The notes: generated by a model from the letters alone, not told the origin. 64,000 bases of DNA from Dugong dugon (GCA_030035585.1 CM057462.1:69226734-69290733); one strand, 5' to 3'. Positions 46,983-59,227 are shown, numbered from the stretch's first letter. Numbers and translations are program-made.

Positions 46983-48240
46983 GGAGAGAATGAGGCTGCA
47001 AAGCTATAGAACCCTCTCCCCTCCCTGCCTTGGGTCCTATTTGTGACAGGGCAGGCTCCTAGCACGGCTACTTTAAAAAAGGAGCGCTTACAAACTCTGA
47101 AGACTGTGCCACCAAGGGCTGAGCCTGAGCCACTAGTGCGTGTGAAGATCACCCTATACGGGACCAGCACTCAGGCCGAGCAACACACCATTGCCTCTCC
47201 TCACCCTTAGGATGCTCTGTGTTGCCATGTCAGGGCCACTGCCCCCACCCCGGAGCTTCACTCCCCCTTTGCCATCACCCCCTCTCCTCCCCTGCTCTAA
47301 AGAGAGGGTGGCCTGTATCTTGCTCTCCACCTTCCCACTATGGCAATTAGTGCTGTGACAGTGGATGTTGGTTAGTAAGGAAAGGACTGTTGTAACGTTT
47401 GCAAGGTGGATACTAGACACTAAAAACAGTGTGGCCATCTGACTCCTGGACACAGCAACATCAGCTCACTGAGCCCTGTGGCCTCTCCACAGACAAGTCC
47501 TAGCAGGTTGTCAAAACATGGAACTTTGGGAGATAGGTGAACAAGACCAGGTCCTTAACACTCAAAGATTCAGAGCAAATAGAGAAAAATACTACATAAA
47601 TCAGCAATCCTCACACCGTGGAGTATTGTGACAGCCCAACACAGAGGTGCAGTGGGTGCACTGAGGCAGCACCTGGTGCGTGGAGAGGCCAGGGAAGGCT
47701 TCCCAGAGGTGGTGACAAACTGAATTATGAGTTTCATGGAGTGAGTAGTGGCTGGTTATCAAAGTGGGAATGGCATATCCTATGGAGAAAATAGCATGTA
47801 CGAAGACTTTGAAGCATGGAACAGATTTTTTTTTTAAAAAGAAACTGTAAGTGCAGCAAGACCAGCGTGGTGAGACACAGGGCTAGAAAAGCTGCTGGGA
47901 GGAACCAGGTCATGCGGCTAAGGAGTCTGAATGACTGTGAAAGGGATGCAAGTGTCCTTGGCTGGCAAGGTGCCTCTCATCTGTAGCCTTGTGTGTCTGC
48001 CTCTGCCATGGTCCCACCATCTCCAGTCATATTAGCAACTGTCGGGGGCTGTGGGCAATCAGGCCTGGAACCAGGTCTCCTCCCACTTTGTATCCCAGCA
48101 TCTAGTTCAGTGCCTGGCATATTTCAGTTTGTTCTGAAAACATCATTGCATTATTCTTGATAGTATTAATTTTGAATAATTGGTTGCTAAATGAAAGATT
48201 GAGCCATTAAACATTTTCAAGTGAGGGATAAATACCAGAT
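46983..48240. other. Intergenic, few recognisable elements
   Basis: No gene is seen. From about 47520 the sequence resembles the unnamed old repeat family ('ggaaggcttcccagaggtgg', 'gggaatggcatatcc', 'ctagaaaagctgctggg'). The segment 46990-47500 shows nothing recognisable. Confidence 0.5.
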
Positions 48241-48244
48241 TTTC

Positions 48245-48450
48245 ACTTTAGAAACGCCATTAGGAATTGTACCAGGCAGACTGCTAAGTGCTTTATGGAC
48301 ATTCTTACTAATCCTCAAAACAACCAAGCAGAGCAGAGCCTCTCCTACTTCCTGAATAGGGAAACAGTTTCATGGGGGTTAACTTGTCAAAGACTACGGG
48401 GCAGTTAAGTGGCAGAGCTGGGGCCCACACCCATTTGTCTGCTCCAGAGT
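48245..48450 (+). repeat. MIR SINE
   Basis: 'gcagactgctaagtgctttatgg', 'aatcctcaaaacaacc' and 'gcagttaagtggcagagctggg' follow in MIR order. Confidence 0.8.
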
Positions 48451-48599
48451 GCCTGCCCTTTCCACCGCTCAACGTCAGCCCACCCTCCCTTTCTTGTCGC
48501 CCCCACTGCACCCCCTACCTCCAAGCCCACTCTTCCAGGGCCCCCTTGGAGGACATCACAATGCCTGGCACCGCATCCACCCCGGTTTCTAATCGGGCG

Positions 48600-49400
48600 T
48601 CTTTTCCTCCTTCACCTCCACCTTGAACTAATTCCCAAACCCACTCATTCTACCTCCCCTCCCGTGCACTTCTTCATTCTCTACTTTTCCACTGCTCTGA
48701 CCCAGCCACTCTCTGTTGCCTAGGCTACAGCCAAGCTTTCTAACTGTTCTCTGCCTCTAGCCTTGCCCTCTTCCACCCATTCTCAACACAACAGCCAGAG
48801 TGATTCTTCTAGCAGGGCAGAAGTGACCATGTCACAGCCCTAATGGGATCCCTGCCAGGTGCTCGCAATCAGCCCAAGCCCCTTCAGAGGTTTCCAGAGT
48901 TCTGAGGACCTGGCCTCACCAGGCCTCTGCAGCCTCATCTCTCCTCACCCCTCAGCCCTGCCCTCCAGCCATGACAAAATCAATTCTTCAAGTTTTGTAC
49001 CTGCCTTGTCATTCTGTCTCAGCTCCAGGCCTTCCCACAAGCTGTTCTGGAACATTCTCCCTCACCTCTCTAGCTGGGTTTTTTGTTATTAGCAGCTGTC
49101 AAGTCAGCCCCCTGACTTACGGCGACCGCATGCACAACATAACGAAATGCTGCCTGACTGTGCCATCTCCATGATTGGTTGTAGATCAGACTGTTGTGAT
49201 CCATAGGGTTTTCACTGGCTGATTTTTAGAAGTAGATCACCAGGCCTTTCTTCTTAGTCCATCTTAGTTTGAAAGCTCCATTGAAACCGGTGTAGCATCT
49301 TAGCAACTCTAGCTTCTAACTCCTGCTTATTTTTTAGGTCTCAGCTGAAATATCGTTCAGAAGCCATCCTTTGCCACCCTAAATGAAGTTAGGTGACCTT
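48600..49400 (-). repeat. L2 LINE fragment, interrupted by a SINE
   Basis: It holds the L2 phrases 'ccagagtgattcttctag', 'gaccatgtcacagccc', 'ccatgacaaaatcaattc' and, after the SINE, 'ggtctcagctgaaatatcg' with 'gaagccatcctttgccacc'. It is diverged. Confidence 0.75.
49087..49310 (-). repeat. AfroSINE-like element, diverged
   Basis: 'ttattagcagctgtcaagtc', 'cttacggcgaccgcatgcac', 'tagggttttcactggctg' and 'gtagatcaccaggcctttc' match the complement of the AfroSINE and RTE-tail family. It is inserted in an L2. Confidence 0.75.
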
Positions 49401-49412
49401 GCTATGTTAGTT

Positions 49413-52400
49413 GTTGTTGTTAGGTGCTGTCGAGTTGGCTCCAGCTTGTAGCGAGCCTATGCACAACGGAATGTAACACTGCCTGGTCCTGCGCCATCCT
49501 CACAATTGTTGCTGTGCTTGGGCCCATTGTTGCAGCCTCTGTGTCAGTCCATCTCGTTGAGGGTCTTCCTCTTTTTCGCTGACTCTCGACTTTACCAAGC
49601 ATGATGTCCTTTTCCAGGGACTGATCCCTCCTGATAACATGTCCAAAGTATGTGAGATGTAGTCTCGCCATCCTTGCTTCTAAGGAGCATTCTGGTTGTA
49701 CTTCTTCCAAGGCAGATCTGTTTATTTTTTTTGGCAGTCCATGGTATATTCAATATTCTTCGCAAACACCACAATTCAAAGGCACAAATTCTTCTTCCAT
49801 CTTCCTTATTCATTGTCCAGCTTTCGCATGCATATGAGGCTATTGAAAACACCATGGCTTGGGTCAGGCGCACTTTCGTCCTCAAGGTGACATCTTTGCT
49901 TTTCAACACTTTAAAGAGGTCTTTTGCAGCAGATCTGCCCAATGCGACAACATCTTTTGATTTCTTGACTGCTGCTTCCATGGGAATTGATCGTAGATAG
50001 AAGCAAAATGAAATCCTTGACAACCTCAATCTTTTCTCTGTTTATCGTAATGTTGCTTATTGGTCCAGTTGTGAGGATTTTTGTTTTCTTTATGTTGAGG
50101 TGTAATCCATACTGAAAGCTGTAGTCTTTAATCTTCATCAGTAAGTGCTTCAAGTCCTCTTCACTTCAGCAAGCAAGGTTGTGTCATCTGTATAATGCAG
50201 GTTTTTAATGAGTCTTCCTATAATCCTGATGTCCCATTCTTCCTAATATAGTCCAGCTTCTCGGATTATTTGCTCAGCATACAGATTGAATAGGTATGGT
50301 GAAAGGATACAACCCTGACGCACACCTTTCCTGACTTTAAACCCCGAAGTATCCCCTTGTTCTGTTCAAACAATTGCCTCTTGATCCACGTACAGATTCC
50401 TTGTGAGCACAATTAAGTGTTCTGGAATTCCCATTCTCCACAGTGTTGTCCATAATTTGTTATGATCACACAGTCAAATGCCTTAGCATAGTCAATAAAA
50501 CATAGGTAAACATCTTTCTGGTCTTCACTGCTTTCAGCCAGGATCCATCTGACATCAGCAATGATATCCCTGGTTCCACATCCTCTTCTAAATGCGGCTT
50601 GAATTTCTGGCAGTTCCCTGTCGATATACTGCTGCAGCTGCTTTTGAATGATCTTCAGCAAAATTTTGCTGGCATGTGATAGTAATGATATTCTTCAATA
50701 ATTTCCACATTTGGTTGGATCGCCTTTCTTGAGAATAGGCATAAATATGGATTTCTTCCAGTCAGTTGGCCAGGTTGCTGTCTTCCATATTTCTTGGCAA
50801 AACGAGTGAGCACTTCCAGCGATGCATCCGTTTGTTGAAACATTTCAGTTGGTATTCCACCAATTCCCAGAGCCTTGTGTTTTGCCAATGCCTTCAGTGC
50901 AGCTTGGACTTCTTCCTTCAGTACTATCAGTTCCTGATCATATGTTACTTCCTGAAATGGTTGAATGTCAACCAATTCTTTTTGGTATAGTGACTCTGTG
51001 TATTCCTTCCATCTTCTTTTGATACATCGTGCGTCGTTTAATATTTTCCCCATAGAATCCTTCAGTATTGCAACTTGAGGCTTGAATTTTTTCTTCCATT
51101 CTTTCAGCTTGAGAAATGCTGAGTGTGTTCTTCTGTTTTGGTTTTCTATCTCCAGAGCTTTTCACATGTCATCGTAATACTTTGTCTTCTCTAGCTGCCC
51201 TTTGAAATCTGTTCAGCTCTTTTAATCATTTCTTCCTTTTGCTTTAGCTATTCAACGTTCAAGAGCAAGTTTCAGAGTCTCTTCTGACATCCATTTTGGT
51301 CTTTTCTTTCTCTCCTGTCTTTTTAATGACCTCTTGCTTTCTTCATGTATGATGCCCTCGATGTCATTCCACAACGCATATGGTCTTCAGTCATTAGTGT
51401 TCAACGCATCAAATCTATTCTTGAGATGGTCTCTGAATTCAGGTGAGATATACTCGAGGTCGTACTTTGCTGTCATGGACTTGTTCTAATTTTCTTCAGT
51501 TTCAGCTTGAACTTGGATGTGAGTAATTGATGATCTGTTCCACAGTTGGTCCCTGGCCTTGTTCTGACTGATGATACTGAACTTTTCCATTGTTTCTTTC
51601 CACAGATGTAGTCGATTTGATTCCTGTGTATTCCATCTGGCAAGGTCCATGTGTATAGTCACCGTTTATGTTGGTGAGAAAAGGTATTTGCAATGAAGAA
51701 GTCGTTGGTCTTACAAAATTCAATCATGTGATCTCCGGCATCGTTTTTATCACCAAGGCCATATTTTCCAACTACCGATCCTTCTTCTTTGTTTCCAACT
51801 TTCACATTCCAATCACCAGTAATTATCAGTGCATCCTAATTGCATGTTCGATCAATTTCAGACTGCAGAAGTTGGTAAAATCTTCAATTTCTTCATCTTT
51901 GGCCTTAGTGGTTGGTTCATAATTTTGAGTAATAGTCGTATTAACTGGTCTTCCTTGTAGGCATATGGATATTATCCTATCGCTGACAGCATTGTACTTC
52001 AGAATAGATCTTAAAATGTTCTTTTTGATGATGAATGCAACGCCATTCCTCTTCCAGTTGTTATTCCCAGAAGAGTAGACCATATGATTGTCTGATTCAA
52101 AATGACCAATACCAGTCCATTTCAGCTCACTAATGCCTAAGATATTGATGTTTATGTGTTCCATTTCATTTTTTATGATTTCCAGTTTTCCTAGATTCAT
52201 ATTTCGTATAGTCCAGGTTCTGATTAGTACTGGATGTTTGCAGCTGTTTCTTCTCATTTTCAGTCGTGCCACATCAGCAAATGAAGGTCCCAAAAGCTTG
52301 ACTCCGTCCATGTCATTAAGGTCAACTCTACTTTGAGGAGGCAGCTCTTCCCCAGCTGTATTTTGAGTGTATTCCAACCTGAGGGGCTCATCTTCTGGCA

Positions 52401-52626
52401 CTATATCAGATAATGTTCTGCTGCTATTCATAAGGTTTTCACTGGCTAATTCTTTTCAGAAGTAGACCGCTGGGTCCTTCTTCCTAGTCTGTCTTAGTCT
52501 GGAAGCTCAGCTGAAACGTGTCCACCACGGGTGACCCTGCTAGTATTTGAATACCAGTGGCATAGCTTCCAACATCACAGCAACACACAAGCCCCCACAG
52601 CACAACAAACTGACAGACACATAGGG
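49413..52626 (-). mobile_element. Full-length but inactivated RTE (BovB-like) LINE
   Basis: The element spans 3,214 bp in reverse orientation and is flanked by a perfect 12-bp duplication, GCTATGTTAGTT (49401-49412 and 52627-52638). From its 5' side it encodes an AP-type endonuclease (52431-51826, with I-L-G-I-S-E-L-K-W-T-G), a linker, and a reverse transcriptase (about 51050-50100, with C-F-I-D-Y-A-K-A-F-D and a degraded Y-x-D-D box near 50190). The C-terminal region (50029-49420) has K-R-G-R-P-S-T-R-W. Open frames are broken into at least six pieces in different frames, so it codes for no working protein. The 3' end is the family's TGTTGTTGTTAG-type tail. Confidence 0.95.
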
Positions 52627-52639
52627 GCTATGTTAGTTA

Positions 52640-52860
52640 GAAATACGTTATTTCATGTAATCCTCACAACAACATGGGAGGTGGGTCCTATTATTATGCC
52701 CATTTTATGGATGAGAAAATTAGGGCTCGTCCATTCGTCCCACAAATGCTTAATGAGCATTTGCTGTCTGCCAGTCACCATTCTAGGTGCTTGGAATACA
52801 TCAGTGAACTGAACAAAGATTTCTGCCCTTGTGGCATTTATACTGTAGCAGGAGGAAACA
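52640..52860 (+). repeat. MIR-like SINE fragment
   Basis: 'catgtaatcctcacaacaac', 'attatgcccattttatgg' and 'gatgagaaaattagggc' follow in MIR order right after the RTE insertion site. The part after 52735 ('cattctaggtgcttgg') may be a second fragment. Confidence 0.65.
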
Positions 52861-52899
52861 GATGACACATAAGAAAAATAAACAAATGTATACATAGTT

Positions 52900-53390
52900 T
52901 GTTAAATGGTGGTAAGTGTTACAAGAGGGAAAAAGTACAATAAGAAGGATCAGGCACGTGGGAAAGGTTTTGATATTAATTATAGAAGTCAGGGGAAGCC
53001 TCACTGAAAAGAGGATTTGAGGAAACACTTGAAGCTGGTAAGGAGTTTCCCCTAAGCATCTTCAAGAGGAGCATTCCAGGCAGAGCAGCTGGAGCAAAGG
53101 CCCAAGGCAAGAATGGGCCTGTCGTGTTGTAGCTGAGACCGTGAAGCTGTGACACTGAGCAAGGGGGTGAGAGAGAGAGATGAGATCAGAGAGGCAATAG
53201 GGGCCAGCTCTTAGGCCACTGGAAGAACTTTGGCAGAAATCCAGGTGGGGTGAGAAATGGCCAGATTCTGATCATATCATGAAGACAGCTGATCGAATTT
53301 GCTGATGGATTGGATAAGAGAAAGAGAGAACCCACGGTTGACCCCACAGTTTTTGGCCTGAGCAACTGGAAGGGTAAAGTTGTCATTAAT
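52900..53390 (+). repeat. Old interspersed repeat, family not named
   Basis: 'gaggaaacacttgaagctgg', 'gagcattccaggcagagc', 'gcaaaggcccaaggcaagaatg' and 'gccactggaagaactttgg' form the usual order of the unnamed purine-rich family seen elsewhere in this window. Confidence 0.5.
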
Positions 53391-53403
53391 TGAAAAGGAG
53401 AAT

Positions 53404-53600
53404 GGAGTCCCTGGGTGGTGCAAACACGCTCGGCTGCTAACCAAAACGTTGGAAGTTCAAGTCCCCCCAGAGGCTCCTTGGAAGAAAGCCTGGCAAGCTA
53501 CTTCTGAAAAATCAGCCATTGGAAACCCAATGGAGCACAGTTATACTCTGACACACACGGGGTTGCCATGAGTTGGGGATGACTCCCCAGTAACTGGTAA
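53404..53600 (+). repeat. AfroSINE
   Basis: It reads 'ggagtccctgggtggtgc', 'ctcggctgctaaccaaaacg', 'gaaaaatcagccattgg' and 'gccatgagttggggatgac', a whole copy. Confidence 0.92.
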
Positions 53601-53639
53601 GAGAGGTTAGGTGACCTCCTCAAGATCTGCTTCCTGCCT

Positions 53640-54300
53640 ATAGCTAGAAATAGAGTCAGATACATAGGAAAAATATTTGGAAGGAAATACACAAAAAGGC
53701 TTGTGAAGGATGGGTAAATTTTTTCATAATTTTTCAAATTTTCTCTAAAGAGTTAATATTACTTCAATTACAAAAAAGACATATTTTAATTGTATAAACA
53801 ATACTTCCTGATTGCTAAAAACTGTAAAAACCTTCCAAATAGAATAAAGGTGTAAAATGTTAAAAGTCCCCCGTTCTCCCCTGCCTCCATATCCCTGGAG
53901 GGAGTCACTATTAATAGTTTAGTGGATAAACTTTCTGACAGTTTCAATTAATATGCAAACATGTATATAAGATTTTATACAACCAGAATCATATTGTTCA
54001 TATCTTTTTGCAAATTGCCCTTTTTATTTAAATATATTGTAGGCTTCTTTCTATGTCAGGGCTACATACTATTCTGTTATGGATGTACCATAATTTTTAA
54101 ATGATTATTAATATAGCTTTTTTATTAAGAAGAAATGGGTACACATGCTTAAGTAGATAAAATAATTCAAACTGTCTTGAAGGGTACAAAATAAAAGGTA
54201 AACTTCTCCCTCCTCTCCTCAACTCCAGTTTTATTTCCTGGAGTTAAGTTTCTGATTTTAGTTCTTTGGGTGGTTGGTAGGCATCCTACCTTTAAACAGT
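53640..54300 (-). repeat. AT-rich ancient LINE fragment (probably L1-type)
   Basis: 'caaccagaatcatattgttc', 'ttttgcaaattgccctttt' and 'ttatggatgtaccataattt' are phrases of an old L1-like 3' end in reverse orientation. No coding capacity remains. Family assignment is tentative. Confidence 0.5.
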
Positions 54301-54325
54301 AAGTCACCCCTTAGCAGATAGTGGA

Positions 54326-54475
54326 AACCCTGGTGGTGTAGTGGTTAAGTGCTACAGCTGCTCACCAAAAAGTCAGCAGTTTGAATCTACCAGGTGCTCC
54401 TTGGAAACTCTATGGGGCAGTTCTACTCTGTCCTATAGGGTCGGTATGAGTCAGAATCTACTCGACCCCAGTGGG
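54326..54475 (+). repeat. AfroSINE, short subfamily
   Basis: It has 'aaaccctggtggtgtagtgg', 'ccaggtgctccttggaaac', 'tatggggcagttctactctg' and an end at 'cgaccccagtggg'. Its tail has become a (TATGG)n array. Confidence 0.92.
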
Positions 54476-54520
54476 TATGGTATGGTATGGTATGGTATGG
54501 TATGGTATGGTATGGTATGG
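54476..54520. repeat. (TATGG)9 microsatellite
   Basis: Nine uninterrupted TATGG units lie directly at the SINE 3' end. Confidence 0.98.
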
Positions 54521-55975
54521 CAGCAGGTAGTATCCGCTGACTCCTGGCTGTAAAATGTGTGAGAGGTAAGTCAATTTACGTGACCTCCCATCTCTACTCC
54601 CTGATTTTGTGAGATGCCACAGTTTGTCCTCATGACTTTAAACAGTATATTTAAATGCCTATTTCTTGATTTATCACCTCCAGGTGATCTATTGACTATC
54701 CTTTATGAAGAATGAGGAAATTAGCTCACTTACCTCATTCCCCGTCCTCCCTCCTCTACCTACCATTTTCTGTTATTTCACATTGTGTGTTCTATAAATG
54801 ATTCAGTCCTTCATTCTAAAAATTGAAAACCAATAAACAGCATTTTAATTTTATGTTTATGAAAAATCTTTAAAGCATTAATTTCAAACAAGTCCTCTTT
54901 CAATTGTTTCTTAATTCCCTTCAATTCTTCTGGATCATACTCTACTGCCACCATTTCTTGTATAACACATCTCTTTCTTGGGATCTTTTTCATTTTGGTG
55001 GAGTACTCCCTCAAGTAATTTTTCTACATAGGATTATAAACTTTTGGCTTCTTGCATGTCTGAAAATATCTTTCCTTTACACTCACACTCTAAGTTTACC
55101 TGGTGGGCTTCCTTATCGAAAAACAATTTTCCCAAGAACTCTTTAAAGATATTGTTTCTAGATCTGTATTAACCAGTTGTTGAAAGAGGAGGGTTGTATG
55201 ACAACTATTGAGGCTTTCCTAATGCATTTCTTTATCAAATTACCCTGATGTTTTCCCCATGGCCCACTGTAATATTTTTATTTGTAGACGCTGGCCTTAA
55301 AAACAGTTCAGGCCTCTCTTGGGAAGAACAATACTTGCCTTTGGTATCTTGGGCTGTGGTTTTCTCGGCTCTGATTTCTCCATCAGTCATTACTATCTTT
55401 CCGAATTCTTATTTTCAAGAATTTGGTATATGGTGATGTGAGTGTCTACACTGATTTTTTTTCTAAGTAACTATTTGTTAAGTCACGTTTCTCCCTCCAC
55501 TGATTTGTAATGCCTCTTTTTTTTTTCCACATACAAAGTTATTATATGTACAGTCTACTTCAGGATCGTCGAGTCTGTTTCATTCATCTATCCACCTAGT
55601 CTAAGCCAGAACTACTAATTTAACTTTTGTTGCTTTGTTTTATTACCTGACACAGCTAGTCCCCATCATTATCTTTTTACTTTTTCAAATTAATACTATT
55701 TCCCTGTTTTTCTTCCAAACGGACATCAGATTATTTTTGGAAATTCTCCTCCCCTCATATTTGATTGCAGATTTTTATCGTAACTCAATTAAATTGGTAC
55801 GTGAAGAGTGTGTGTTAATGTAAAGAGGAGCTGGCTGGAGCCTAAACGAAGCTTATAATTTGGTTTCCCTTATCAAAAGTAAGCTGTGTTCGCCCAGCTC
55901 TGCATAAAGAGGAGGAAATGCTGTTTGTTCTATGTGACCATCCTAGTTTCTAGAGAGGAAGCTGCATTGTAATTC
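54521..55975. other. Intergenic AT-rich DNA, no gene
   Basis: Low-GC sequence with many short frames. It is probably made of old, decayed LINE pieces, but I cannot assign a family. No exon or RNA gene was recognised. Confidence 0.5.
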
Positions 55976-55981
55976 AAGGAT

Positions 55982-56140
55982 GCTTCTTGGTGGTGCAAGT
56001 AGTTTGGCTGCTAACCAAAAGGTCAGCAGTAGGAATCCACCAGCTGCTCCTTGGAAACTCTATGGGGCTGTTCTACTCTGTCCTACAGGGTCGCTATGCA
56101 TCAAAATCCACTCAACAGCAATGGTTTGGGTTTTTTTTTG
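55982..56140 (+). repeat. AfroSINE, short subfamily
   Basis: 'cttcttggtggtgcaagtag', 'tttggctgctaaccaaaagg', 'gctccttggaaactctatgg' and 'aaatccactcaacagcaatgg' give a whole copy with a T-rich tail. Confidence 0.9.
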
Positions 56141-56285
56141 GTTCTGACCTTCAGTGCTTCCCCAATAGTGAGAAGGCTGGTACTTCATGCTGGTCTTTCC
56201 AGCCTTAGGCACTTGTTCCATCTCTCCTTGAACCCTTTACCCCAATTTAAAAAACCAAAACACATAAACAAATAAACAAAAACAG

Positions 56286-56480
56286 TTGCCATCAAGTAGA
56301 TTCTTACTCATAGCAACCCCATGTGTGTCAGAGTAGAACTGTGCTTCACAGGGTTTTCAAGTGCTGATTTTTCAGAAGTAGATAACTAAGACTTTCTTCT
56401 GAGATGCCTCTGGTTGAGCTCTAACCTCCAGCCTTTTGGTTAGCAGCCCAGTGCGTTAACCATTTGCACCACTCAGGGAC
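56286..56480 (-). repeat. AfroSINE
   Basis: 'gttgccatcaagtagattc', 'gagtagaactgtgcttcac', 'gtagataactaagactttc' and 'catttgcaccactcagggac' give the complement of a whole copy. Confidence 0.92.
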
Positions 56481-56499
56481 TTGTGGTTCCTTCAACACA

Positions 56500-57230
56500 C
56501 CATGCTAAACATTTGTAATAATCAAAGGGTTAAATTCCCAGTATATGACTTCTTTTAAATCAGTAAGAACAAAAGAAACACTTAATAGAAAAATGGGGAT
56601 GGACAGAAATAGGCAATTTATAAAAGAAGAAATAGAAATTCTGATAAAATATGAAAAATATCCATATTCATTTGATAGAATCAAAGAAGTGCAAATTGAA
56701 ACAATGAGACACCATTGTCTGACTACCAAATTGGCAAAAGTTGTCATTAGGTGCCATCGAGTCGGTTCCAACTCATAGCAATCCTGTGTACAACAGAACA
56801 AAACACTGCCCAGTCGTGGGCTATCCTCACAATTGGTGCTGTTTCAGCCCATTGTTGTAGCCACTGTGTCAATCCCTTCGTTGAGGGTCTTCCTCTTTTT
56901 TGTTGACCCTCTACTTTACCAAGCATGATATCCTCCAGGGACTGGTCCCTCCTGATAATATGTCCAAATTAAGTGAGACGGGGAATTGGGCACTCATTTG
57001 TGCTGGTGGAGGTGTAAACTGGTTCTACCTTTTTGAGGAAAATTTTCAACATCTATCAAAAGCCTTATGCTTTACCTTTGACCCAGCAATATACTTTTAG
57101 GAATTCATACAAAGGAAACAATCAGATAAATAACTTAAAAATGTATGGGCAAAGATATTCACTGCAGTATCATTTATAATACTGGAAAATTGGAACTTAA
57201 TACAAACACACACACGCACACAATACATAT
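56500..57230 (+). repeat. Old L1 ORF2 3' fragment interrupted by an RTE piece
   Basis: 'gacagaaataggcaattta', 'tgcaaattgaaacaatgag' and, after the RTE piece, 'gtgtaaactggttctacc', 'cccagcaatatacttttagg' and 'gtatcatttataatactgg' follow the order of a mammalian L1 ORF2 end in the forward direction. Confidence 0.8.
56738..56982 (-). mobile_element. RTE (BovB-like) 3' fragment inside an L1
   Basis: 'gttgtcattaggtgccatcg', 'cagaacaaaacactgcccag' and 'ctactttaccaagcatgat' are colinear with the 3' end of the element at 49413. It is truncated. Confidence 0.9.
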
Positions 57231-57321
57231 ATGATCTACAACCCTGAAGTAAATCCAGAGACCATCAGTATCTGTATTACCTGGGGGCCTTTTAGATACT
57301 CAGAACCTCAGGCCCCACCAG

Positions 57322-57508
57322 AAAACCAAACCTGGTGCTGACTCACAGTGACCATGTAGGACAGAGCAGAACTGCCCCCTAGGGTTTCCAAGGCTGTAAT
57401 CTTTACGGAAGCAGACTGCCACCTTTCTACCATGGAGCAGCCGGTGGGTTCGAACTGCCAACTTTGGGTTAGTAGCTGAGTGTTTAACCACTGCGCCACC
57501 AGGGCTCC
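57322..57508 (-). repeat. AfroSINE, short subfamily
   Basis: 'gcagaactgccccctagggt', 'cggaagcagactgccacc', 'gagcagccggtgggttcg' and 'cactgcgccaccagggctcc' give the complement of a whole copy. Confidence 0.93.
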
Positions 57509-57509
57509 T

Positions 57510-58625
57510 TAGGCCCCACCTCAGACCTACTGAATCAGAATTCACGTTTTGACAGTTCCTTACAGTATTTGTGTGAGCATTAAAATTTGAGAAGCACCGG
57601 CAGGGATCTACATCCAAATGTTAGCAGTGATTTTTCCTGGATGGTGATGCTTTTGTTTCTATTTTAAATGCATCTTTAGTTTTTCTACCACTGGCATGCA
57701 TTTTTTTCATAACCACATGTCAGTGGTAGAGAAACACACCATGCTATGGTGGCATATATCATTCCCCCTTCCTGGCACACCTAACCAACTACTCATCCAA
57801 GGTCAAGTCCTTAGCTCCTTCTTCCCCCACCCTCTGCCAGACAGTCTTAAGTCCACTTGTGGTGTTGGTCTAGTAACTGTAGCACTGTGCTGAAATGATT
57901 ACTCTTGCTTCTTCATCTGTTCAGATACTAAAATCAGGGGAAACAATACCAAGAAAATTAGCCAGCCTCCAGTGCAGAAATGAAATGCAAATTGGCACTG
58001 TAATTATGATTAAGACAGTTATTCATCTGTCTCCTCCACTGGACTGTGAACTTCTTGAGAGCAAAGGACCATAACTTACTCACCTCCCAGCTTAGAGTCT
58101 GACCCCAAGTAGGGACTCAATAAATGTTTGTTAAATGTATGGAAGTGGAGGTGTTTTACCTGGCACTGAAGCGAGCAGTAAATCTGGTTGTCAGAAGGAG
58201 TTAGGGCTGGGGGCCTCCACTCCCAGTCCGCACAAGCCCTTCCTTTTGTTCCCACCCTGACTCAAAGCCTAGGCAGGTCCAAGAGGGACTTCCCATTCCC
58301 CAACCTCCTCCAGTAAGAAGGGATTTACAAGGACCACACCCAAACTCCACCCTCTCTCTAATGAGCTGCTTTCCTCCCCATCGCCCACACCAACCCTAGG
58401 AAAGGCTCACGTGGAGATTTATCAAGAACCACCACCAACAATAATAATGGTCACCCAGGGCTTAGGCTGGACTTTGAGCCTGGGAGGAGATTTTTGGCCC
58501 CCAGAACTGGGGTGCTCCTCTGTCTCCTCCAAAGGCCTTGTGTCCCAGAGCCCTCCCCAGAAGCTGCCCCAGTCTGAGCTCCTCCATGTTCCTAAAAAAT
58601 TAAATTCAACAAACATATGGGATAC
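57510..58625. other. Intergenic, no gene recognised
   Basis: 'aggccccacctcagacctac' with 'gaatcagaattcacgtt' at the start resumes the flank of the preceding SINE ('cagaacctcaggccccac') and may be an old DNA transposon or L1 piece. Near 58040-58140, 'tgtgaacttcttgagagc' and 'actcaataaatgtttgtt' suggest an L2 3' end in reverse orientation. Nothing further was recognised. Confidence 0.5.
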
Positions 58626-58629
58626 AGTT

Positions 58630-58890
58630 ATGTGCTATTATGACACCTGTTAGCATTACTAAGCACTTAAATATGACAAGCTTTACCTGCATTGTTAAAA
58701 TTTAATTCACCCAATAGTACTGTACAGTAGCTTATAATTTCCTTCTGCAGTGAAAGACTCTATGGTTCAGAGAAGTTAACTAACTCACTCCAAGTCACAC
58801 AGCTAGCAAGCAAGCAGAACCTAGATTTGCACCTGGGTCTGTCTGACTCCAGAGCCTGAATGTTTAACTACTATACAGACTGCAACTCAT
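58630..58890 (+). repeat. MIR SINE
   Basis: 'cattactaagcacttaaatatg', 'ggttcagagaagttaactaac' and 'caagtcacacagctagcaagc' followed by 'ctgactccagagcc' are in MIR order. Confidence 0.88.
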
Positions 58891-59016
58891 CTGGCTTCAT
58901 TTATCCATTCTTTCCACAAGCAATATTCCAGGAATATTTTTTGAGCACTTACTATGAGCCAGGTATTGTATAAGGTGATGGGATTCAATGATGAGAAAAC
59001 CAAATACCCGCACAGG

Positions 59017-59217
59017 GTCCCTGAATGGTGCAAACTGTTAACACACTCGGCTGCTAATCAAAAGGTTGGTGGTTTGAATCCATTCAGAGGCTCTTTGGAA
59101 AAAAGGCCTGGCAGTCTACTTCCAAAAAATTAGCCATTGAAAACTCTATGGAGCACAGTTCTAGTCTGACACGCATGGGGTCCCCATGAGTCAGAGTCAA
59201 CTCCATGGCAACTGGTT
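59017..59217 (+). repeat. AfroSINE
   Basis: 'ggtccctgaatggtgcaaac', 'ctcggctgctaatcaaaagg', 'ggcctggcagtctacttcc' and 'gtcagagtcaactccatgg' give a whole copy. Confidence 0.93.
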
Positions 59218-59227
59218 TACCCCTGTG

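Noticed and set aside
51826-52431. 201-codon - strand frame as a host nuclease gene
   Set aside because: It is the endonuclease part of the RTE element. The downstream reverse transcriptase is broken by frameshifts.
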